A program made the translations under genes and the position numbers. DNA of 7,036 bases from HGM04593 sp045589695 (lineage in GTDB: Bacteria; Bacteroidota; Bacteroidia; Bacteroidales; Bacteroidaceae): contig JAZNPP010000023.1 of the NCBI GenBank assembly GCA_045589695.1, positions 1 to 7,036 of the forward strand. Reading direction: 5' to 3'. Shown here piece by piece: positions 1 through 4,862 of this stretch (its first letter is position 1; the number at the start of each line of letters is the position of its first letter). The notes beneath the pieces were generated by a model. That model was given only the letters and a program-made list of their open reading frames with translations, did not search any database and was not told the origin of the DNA.

Positions 1-249
1 CTGGCGGCTCATCGCAAGGTACATGCCGACCTCGGTGCATTCGCCGATGAAGTGGTTGTTGAGGTCTTTTATCATTTCGTCGTCGCAGCCCTTAGCCACG
101 CCGATAACGTGTTCCTGAACAAATTCTATCTTGCCGTTCTCTTGCAATTCGTTAAACTTCTCAGCCGGCACCTTACACATAGGGCAACGCTCCGGAGCTG
201 AATCACCTTCATGAATATAACCGCAAACTGAACAAATGTACTTTTTCAT
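1..249 (-). CDS. rbr: Reverse-type rubrerythrin / NADH peroxidase, N-terminal part (cut by window edge)
   Basis: Reading the minus strand from the ATG at 249-247 gives 83 uninterrupted codons to the window edge, beginning MKKYICSVCGYIHEGD. Seen: a rubredoxin-like metal knuckle with two CxxC pairs (Cys6/Cys9 and Cys22/Cys25), a linker, then the start of a ferritin-like helix, FIGECTEVGMYLAMSRQ, in which Glu70 is the likely first di-iron ligand. The knuckle-first order is that of reverse rubrerythrins, known in Bacteroidales as cytoplasmic oxygen/peroxide-scavenging proteins of about 190 residues that reduce H2O2 with electrons from an NADH-dependent partner. About 45% of the protein is present, so the remaining di-iron ligands cannot be checked. 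It is divergent from the lipoprotein gene to the right and has its own consensus promoter (312-342), with a leader of about 55 nt and no clear Shine-Dalgarno. The family call is firm; the physiological role is inferred from the family. Confidence 0.9.
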   Translation of the reverse strand, partial: MKKYICSVCGYIHEGDSAPERCPMCKVPAEKFNELQENGKIEFVQEHVIGVAKGCDDEMIKDLNNHFIGECTEVGMYLAMSRQ

Positions 250-311
250 AATTCTAAATATTTTAAGCCGTTAATAATTTCTTTTTTTGAATTTCATTTC
301 TGAAATCATTG

Positions 312-342
312 CAAATATACAACCATTTTACTCAACTGCAAA
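312..342 (-). promoter_or_regulatory. Bacteroidetes-type promoter of the rubrerythrin gene
   Basis: On the minus strand, TTTG (342-339) is followed by 19 nt and then TATATTTG (319-312), a full match to the Bacteroidetes sigma consensus TTTG-N19-21-TAnnTTTG. Transcription would start near 305, leaving about 55 nt before the ATG. An A-tract and T-tract at 352-363, just upstream of the -33 box, could act as an UP-like element. Seen as a motif match; activity is inferred. Confidence 0.75.
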
Positions 343-381
343 CTTTTCCGCAAAAAAGTTTTTGGAATTTTAGTTAAAAAA

Positions 382-399
382 CGCAAATGCGCATTTGCG
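382..399. repeat. Perfect 18-bp palindrome between divergent promoters
   Basis: CGCAAATGCGCATTTGCG equals its own reverse complement over all 18 positions; the flanking bases (A381, G400) do not extend it. It lies about 40 bp upstream of the rubrerythrin -33 box and about 90 bp upstream of the lipoprotein -33 box, a plausible site for a dimeric regulator acting on one or both genes. It is followed, on the minus strand only, by six T residues (positions 381-376), so it could also be a leftward intrinsic terminator with a 7-bp stem and a GCGC loop. The sequence does not decide between the two, and no known operator family was recognised. Confidence 0.6.
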
Positions 400-490
400 G
401 GCAAAAAACAAAGAAATAAAGGGTTGAAAAACGTCATACTCACGCTTTGGACATTAACATATAAAAAGTGATAAAAAAAGAGAAAAATCC

Positions 491-521
491 TTTGATAATT
501 AAAGTATAAGAGCTAATTTTG
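491..521 (+). promoter_or_regulatory. Bacteroidetes-type promoter of the first FAS1 lipoprotein gene
   Basis: TTTG (491-494), 19 nt, then TAATTTTG (514-521) fits TTTG-N19-21-TAnnTTTG exactly. The expected transcription start is near 528, which gives a leader of about 110 nt before the preferred ATG at 639. A promoter here also places the alternative TTG at 552 very close to the RNA 5' end, one reason to prefer the downstream start. Confidence 0.75.
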
Positions 522-564
522 AAAGGTGTATAATAAAATTATTAAGAAGGCTTGCGGTTGCGGC

Positions 565-624
565 ATGCCGTCAAAGCCATATTATCGAGGACAGAAACAT
601 TTGACACACAACGAGATAATATAA
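565..624 (+). CDS. Possible 19-aa leader peptide (uORF) ahead of the first FAS1 lipoprotein
   Basis: An ATG at 565 opens a 19-codon frame, MPSKPYYRGQKHLTHNEII, with TAA at 622-624, 14 nt before the ATG of the lipoprotein. A purine-rich AAGAAGG lies at 544-550, a rather long 14 nt upstream. It is inside the predicted transcript. Nothing else supports translation, there is no run of one amino acid, and no attenuator-like hairpin follows, so it may be chance. Confidence 0.12.
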   Translation: MPSKPYYRGQKHLTHNEII

Positions 625-638
625 AAAACAACAACAAT

Positions 639-2753
639 ATGAACTACAACATTTCTAAAAACCTTAAGAAATTGGCCGTCGGAGCCATGCTCTGCTTGTC
701 GGGCATAGCATTCACGAACTGCACCGACCCATTAGAAAATGAAAACCGATTCATTTCTACAGGCCAGTCTATTGCAGATTATTTAGAGGAAGACTCAGCG
801 GGACGATTCACACTTTTCTGCGAAATTCTGGAGAAGGCCAGCATTGGTAAGAAAGCTGCCGGCAACATGCTCAAGACATTGTCCACATACGGCTCTTACA
901 CATGCTTCGCACCGACAAACGAGGCTGTACGTTCTTATATTAAGGAACAATACAAGCAATACATAGACGAAGGCAAGGAGACAGGCGTAACATCGGAAGA
1001 TATAAGCGAACTGACAAAAGAAAAAGCGACCGAAATCGCCAAAAACCATATCATAGAAAGAGGATATAAGACTATTGATATCAGCAAGGGCGTATTCCCG
1101 AATGTAACGATGAACCGTCGTTCCGTTTATGTAAACTGGGTAGAAACCCCAACAGGCTATAACATCGTGCTTGACCAGTCTGCTATAATCAAGGAACAGG
1201 ATATTGAGACCGAGAATGGCTATGTACAGGTAATCGACAAGATGCTCAGCCCGTCAAACAACATGCTTCCCGCACAGATAAAACTTCACGATGAATTCAG
1301 GCTGTTCGCCGAAGCCATTTATGCTACCGGTCTTGACTCGATTTTGGACCTATATGACAACATTGACCCCGATTATGACGGCTTGCTGTTCGGCCCGATA
1401 ACAATCGAAAAAGAGGGCGAAGCTCCATATCCGGAAGAACTCCACCAGCGATACACGGTTCTTGTAGAGACGAACGCTACATTCGCCAACTCTGAAAACA
1501 ATCACCTCGGCATTGAAATCAGAGACATACCCTCGCTCTACAAATTGGCGAAATCAATATACGGAGACGCCGCTGAGGACAACTACAAGGATACAGCCAA
1601 CGCTCTTTACAAGTTCATGGCATACCATATCATAGACAGACAGCTGGAGTACAGTTCTTCCGACGGTCCCGGCGGTTTCATCATGGAAAATTACACGAGC
1701 AGCAATGGTTTCAAATCTGAGGTAAACATGCCTACAAGATTTGACCGCTACGACTACTTCGAAACAATGATGCCGTACACATTGATTAAGGTGACAAAAC
1801 CTTTCACCAACACTAAACTTAAGGCAGAGAACAACAACGAGACACCTATTGTCTTGAACTACGCTCAGGAAAAAGGAACGTATCTTTTGCCACGTACCGA
1901 CAACATTGACATGAGCAAATACATTAACGTGATTGTCCAGCATGCGGAAAATTCCGGAGTGAAAGATTTTGCACAGAGCGCGATAAACGGAACAATACAT
2001 ACCATAAACAAGATTCTCGTATATGACGCCAAGGAAATGAGCGGAAACATACTCAATGAGCGCATGAGATGGGACGTTTCATCACTATTCCCGGAGCTTA
2101 CCAACAACAGAGTTCGCTGGGCAAGAAACGATGTATACAAAATAACATATATTCCTAACGGATATTGCGAGCGCCTTATAACAAACAGCGCTGACGCGAA
2201 TGTATATTATCTGCGCCCCTACGGCACATCAATTGGAGGATACCCGAACTACCAGGGCGACGAACTGCTTGTAACAGGAAAATATGACTTCCAGTACCGT
2301 ATCCCTCACGTACCGCCAGGCGACTACGAAATACGTTTCGGCTACAGCGCATCGAATTTGCGCGGCGTATGCCAATTCTACTTTGACGGCGAGATTTGCG
2401 GCATCCCCGTAGACATGAGAGCAAACAAAGAAAACACGGCTTTTGTCGGATGGTTCGAAGAAGAGGATATGCAGGAAGACGAAATCCGCGAGAACGACAA
2501 AGCCATGCGTAACCGCGGTTTCATGAAAGGCCCTGCAAGTTGCGTACTGGAAGAGACAGGCGAAAGCATGCGCGATTCGGAGTTGGCCCTTCGAAAAATC
2601 ATTACCACAAAAAAGTTGGGCAGAGGAGACCATTGGCTGCGATTCAAGAACGTAACCGAGAACTCGACCACGGACCAATTCAATCAGGACTACCTTGAGT
2701 TAGTGCCGACAACGGTCATCACGAACCAGTCAAAACCTGAAGACATAAATTAA
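639..2753 (+). CDS. FAS1 (fasciclin) domain lipoprotein with conserved C-terminal module, paralogue 1
   Basis: The start at ATG 639 (704 aa) was chosen because it opens directly into a lipoprotein signal peptide: basic n-region (KNLKK), hydrophobic core, then Cys28 in AFTNC. The frame can be extended to a TTG at 552, but that adds 29 polar residues in front of the signal. Residues about 40-205 form a FAS1 domain with both hallmarks: TCFAPTNEAV (88-97) and GYVQVIDKMLSP (194-205). A second, diverged FAS1-like unit spans about 217-463 and ends in GTIHTINKILVYD. Residues about 464-704 form a further module containing VPPGDYEIRFGY and GVCQFYFDG, which reads like a beta-sandwich. FAS1 domains are known adhesion/ligand-binding folds; Bacteroidales lipoproteins of this kind are often found near SusC/SusD glycan loci, but none is visible here. 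It is probably exported and outer-membrane anchored. The actual ligand is unknown. It is monocistronic: own promoter, strong terminator at the stop codon. Confidence 0.85.
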   Translation: MNYNISKNLKKLAVGAMLCLSGIAFTNCTDPLENENRFISTGQSIADYLEEDSAGRFTLFCEILEKASIGKKAAGNMLKTLSTYGSYTCFAPTNEAVRSYIKEQYKQYIDEGKETGVTSEDISELTKEKATEIAKNHIIERGYKTIDISKGVFPNVTMNRRSVYVNWVETPTGYNIVLDQSAIIKEQDIETENGYVQVIDKMLSPSNNMLPAQIKLHDEFRLFAEAIYATGLDSILDLYDNIDPDYDGLLFGPITIEKEGEAPYPEELHQRYTVLVETNATFANSENNHLGIEIRDIPSLYKLAKSIYGDAAEDNYKDTANALYKFMAYHIIDRQLEYSSSDGPGGFIMENYTSSNGFKSEVNMPTRFDRYDYFETMMPYTLIKVTKPFTNTKLKAENNNETPIVLNYAQEKGTYLLPRTDNIDMSKYINVIVQHAENSGVKDFAQSAINGTIHTINKILVYDAKEMSGNILNERMRWDVSSLFPELTNNRVRWARNDVYKITYIPNGYCERLITNSADANVYYLRPYGTSIGGYPNYQGDELLVTGKYDFQYRIPHVPPGDYEIRFGYSASNLRGVCQFYFDGEICGIPVDMRANKENTAFVGWFEEEDMQEDEIRENDKAMRNRGFMKGPASCVLEETGESMRDSELALRKIITTKKLGRGDHWLRFKNVTENSTTDQFNQDYLELVPTTVITNQSKPEDIN

Positions 2754-2792
2754 ACATAAAAGAGCCTTTCCTCGGAAAGGCTCTTTTATGTT
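2753..2792 (+). terminator. Intrinsic terminator after the first FAS1 lipoprotein gene
   Basis: Arms 2753-2771 and 2774-2792 are perfectly complementary over 19 bp (core AAAAGAGCCTTTCC ... GGAAAGGCTCTTTT) with only TC between them, so in practice a slightly shorter stem with a small loop. The right arm contains TTTT and the left arm AAAA, so it can work on both strands. It begins at the last base of the TAA stop codon and separates the first lipoprotein gene from the nadE operon. Confidence 0.92.
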
Positions 2793-2893
2793 ATACAGTT
2801 TGCATAATCCGGTTTTAAATTCCATAGCCAAATATTATCTTTGAGATAAAGCCCTTACACCAGTTACGGCACGATATAAAAAGATGAAAATAT

Positions 2894-2924
2894 TTTGTCC
2901 TCCGACCGACTTGCACTATATTTG
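2894..2924 (+). promoter_or_regulatory. Bacteroidetes-type promoter of the nadE-FAS1 operon
   Basis: TTTG (2894-2897), 19 nt, TATATTTG (2917-2924) is a full consensus match with the same spacing as the other two promoters in the window; the -7 box is identical to that of the rubrerythrin gene. The start point would be near 2931, giving a leader of about 32 nt that is A/T-rich and ends AAATAAAATAAG directly before the ATG. Confidence 0.8.
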
Positions 2925-2962
2925 CAATAAGCAACAATATACCTTATATAAAATAAAATAAG

Positions 2963-4852
2963 ATGAAATACGGGTTTGTCAGAACGGCGACAGCAGTTCC
3001 CGCCATAACAACTGGTGACTGCAAAAAGAACGCTGCTGAAATGGTTTCCCTATGCAAGGAACTCGCAGAGAAAGGGACAGAACTGATATTGTTCCCCGAA
3101 CTGTGCCTGACGTCAAATAGTTGCGGCGACACATACTTGCACAATTTGATGACAGAAAAGTGCAGCGAAGCCATAAGCTACATTGCAGAAGCTACAAAAG
3201 CATTGGAGCCGATAATCGTCTTCGGCGCTCCCGTATCAGCAGGATATTCGCTCTACGACTGTGCCGTCGTAATGCACAAAGGAGAAATAAAAGGAGTTGT
3301 AGCGAAGAACAACTGCCGCAATACAAGGCTGTTCCGTGACGGAGACGCCCTTACATCCGGCTCCGTAACATTAGCAGACCAAGAAGTGCCTGTTCTGAAG
3401 AACGCCGTCTTCAGCACCGGCAGGTATTCTTTCGGAATAGAGATCGGCGACGAAGCGTCTTTACCTATTCCTCAAGGCGCTGTCCTTGCAATGAACGGAG
3501 CCGAGATAATACTCAACCTTGCTGCAACCGAGGAGTTTGCCGACAGCGACAGACAGACCAGAATTAGAATAGAAGAGCAGAGCAGACGCTATAAATGCGG
3601 ATATATGTACGCATGCAGCGGTTGGGGAGAATCTACAAGCAAAGGCGTATATGCCGGCTATAGCTCCATTGCCGAATGCGGGCATATAATAGCGGACAGC
3701 AAGCGTTTTGCCACAACATCGCAATACGCCATAACCGAGATCGACGTCGAAAAGATTGCCAACAGACGCATGGGCGACAGCCATTTCGCCGCAGCCGGAA
3801 ACGCCGCATACGTTCGTATATATCAGGAAGACAACGGCAACGATAAGATATCCAGAACCGTAAGCCCTACCCCGTTCATCCCCGAATGCGACGAAGAGAA
3901 AGAGAGACGCTTCGAAGACATATTCATGATACAGGCAACCGGTCTCGCGCGAAGAATTAAGCATACGGGATGCGCGACTTGCGTAATAGGAATTTCAGGC
4001 GGGCTCGATTCCACACTTGCCTTGCTTGTCACCGATAAAGCATGCGAAATGGCAGGAAAGAATGCCTGCGACATCATAGCCGTGACAATGCCGGGCTTCG
4101 GAACTTCGGGCCGCACATATAACAACGCACTGAAACTGATGCAGAGTATGGGCGTGACAATAAAGGAAATATCAATAAAAGATGCATGCATACAGCACTT
4201 TAAGGACATTTCCCATGACATAGATAAGCATGACATAACTTATGAGAACTCTCAAGCAAGAGAACGCACTCAAATACTCATGGACATCGCTAACCAACGC
4301 AACGGCATTGTCGTAGGAACGGGCGACTTGTCGGAGCTGGCGCTCGGATGGGCAACCTACAACGGCGACCACATGAGCATGTACGGAGTGAACGCTTCAG
4401 TACCGAAAACCCTTATGCAGCACCTTGTACGTTGGGCCGCAGGCAAAAGCGTGGACGAAGCCGTACGCTCTACCCTGTTGGACATTATTGACACGCCGAT
4501 ATCACCGGAACTGATACCTGCCGACAACGGCGACATCAAGCAGAAGACCGAAGACCTTGTCGGACCATATGAGCTGCACGACTTTTTCCTATACAATTTC
4601 ATACGCAACAGATTTGCTCCTGAAAAAATACAATTCCTTGCCGAGAACGCCTTTAAAGGAGCATATGATAATGAGACGATAAAGAAGTGGCTTTCCACAT
4701 TCATGAGAAGGTTCTTCATTCAGCAATTCAAGCGGTCATGCATGCCCGACGGACCTGCTACAGGACATTGCAACCTGAGCCAACTGAGCGGTTGGTCAAT
4801 GCCGGCAGACATGAACGGAACGATATGGAACGAAAACTGCAACAAAAGATAA
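2963..4852 (+). CDS. nadE: NAD synthetase, glutamine-dependent type, with a glutaminase domain lacking its catalytic cysteine
   Basis: 629 aa, close to the length usual for two-domain NadE (about 640-680). The C-terminal part (about 320-629) is a well-kept NAD synthetase domain: PP-loop GISGGLDST (343-351), MPGFGT (376-381), TYENSQARERTQILMD (426-441), VGTGDLSELALGWATYNGDH (451-470) and the TPISPELIPAD and KQKTEDLVGPYELHDFF segments. It should adenylate nicotinate adenine dinucleotide and amidate it to NAD in the cytoplasm. The N-terminal part (1 to about 290) is a nitrilase-fold glutaminase that normally supplies ammonia through a Glu-Lys-Cys triad. Glu46 (FPEL) and Lys115 (GVVAK) are present, but the cysteine of the family motif GxEIC is Gly162 (GIEIGDEAS, codon GGC at 3446-3448), and the family loop LPNYxEFYExRWF reads CRNTRLFRDGDAL (118-130). 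Glutamine hydrolysis is therefore predicted lost, leaving an ammonia-dependent or trans-fed enzyme. The start matches the family N-terminus (MKYGFV). First gene of an operon with the FAS1 lipoprotein 10 nt downstream. Confidence 0.93.
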   Translation: MKYGFVRTATAVPAITTGDCKKNAAEMVSLCKELAEKGTELILFPELCLTSNSCGDTYLHNLMTEKCSEAISYIAEATKALEPIIVFGAPVSAGYSLYDCAVVMHKGEIKGVVAKNNCRNTRLFRDGDALTSGSVTLADQEVPVLKNAVFSTGRYSFGIEIGDEASLPIPQGAVLAMNGAEIILNLAATEEFADSDRQTRIRIEEQSRRYKCGYMYACSGWGESTSKGVYAGYSSIAECGHIIADSKRFATTSQYAITEIDVEKIANRRMGDSHFAAAGNAAYVRIYQEDNGNDKISRTVSPTPFIPECDEEKERRFEDIFMIQATGLARRIKHTGCATCVIGISGGLDSTLALLVTDKACEMAGKNACDIIAVTMPGFGTSGRTYNNALKLMQSMGVTIKEISIKDACIQHFKDISHDIDKHDITYENSQARERTQILMDIANQRNGIVVGTGDLSELALGWATYNGDHMSMYGVNASVPKTLMQHLVRWAAGKSVDEAVRSTLLDIIDTPISPELIPADNGDIKQKTEDLVGPYELHDFFLYNFIRNRFAPEKIQFLAENAFKGAYDNETIKKWLSTFMRRFFIQQFKRSCMPDGPATGHCNLSQLSGWSMPADMNGTIWNENCNKR

Positions 4853-4854
4853 GG
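4851..4854 (+). promoter_or_regulatory. Shine-Dalgarno-like AAGG overlapping the nadE stop codon
   Basis: The nadE stop TAA (4850-4852) runs into GG, making AAGG 8 nt before the ATG at 4863. The site fixes the start of the second lipoprotein gene and suggests that its translation is coupled to that of nadE. No promoter-like sequence fits in the 10-nt gap. Confidence 0.5.
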
Positions 4855-4862
4855 CAAATATT

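Larger units (their letters stand above)
250..638. other. Divergent intergenic region (389 nt)
   Basis: This gap separates the rubrerythrin gene (leftward) from the first FAS1 lipoprotein gene (rightward). It is strongly A/T-rich and holds one consensus promoter for each direction (312-342 and 491-521), an 18-bp perfect palindrome between them (382-399), and a leader of about 110 nt before the lipoprotein start. No convincing protein gene or recognised structured RNA was seen; the only open frame of note is a 19-codon stretch at 565-624, treated as a low-confidence leader peptide. Confidence 0.7.

Noticed and set aside
382..399. Palindrome as a mobile-element end or CRISPR-like repeat
   Set aside because: It occurs once in the window, has no flanking target duplications or spacer pattern, and no transposase gene is near.
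552..638. In-frame 29-codon extension of the first FAS1 lipoprotein from a TTG at 552
   Set aside because: It would place a polar, basic stretch in front of a clear lipoprotein signal peptide starting at ATG 639; AAGAAGG lies only 1 nt before the TTG; the paralogue starts directly with its signal peptide.
1554..2000. Long minus-strand open frames inside the FAS1 and nadE genes (e.g. 1554-2000, 2229-2678, 3461-3964, 4796-5269)
   Set aside because: All lie antisense within well-supported genes, have cysteine/valine/serine-rich compositions typical of reverse reading of coding DNA, show no recognisable domains, and lack promoters.
2813..2843. Second possible promoter upstream of nadE: TTTT (2813-2816), 19 nt, TATCTTTG (2836-2843), with a small 6-bp hairpin at 2835-2849
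   Set aside because: The -33 box is imperfect and a full-consensus promoter lies 80 nt closer to the gene. It may be a minor promoter, but the evidence is too weak to list.
3121..3339. 72-codon plus-strand frame inside nadE
   Set aside because: It is an out-of-frame reading of the nitrilase domain, arginine-rich, without a domain or its own start signals.
2963..4852. nadE as a decaying pseudogene
   Set aside because: The frame is full length, the synthetase motifs are intact, and the promoter is perfect; only the glutaminase pocket is altered, which fits loss or change of one activity better than gene decay.
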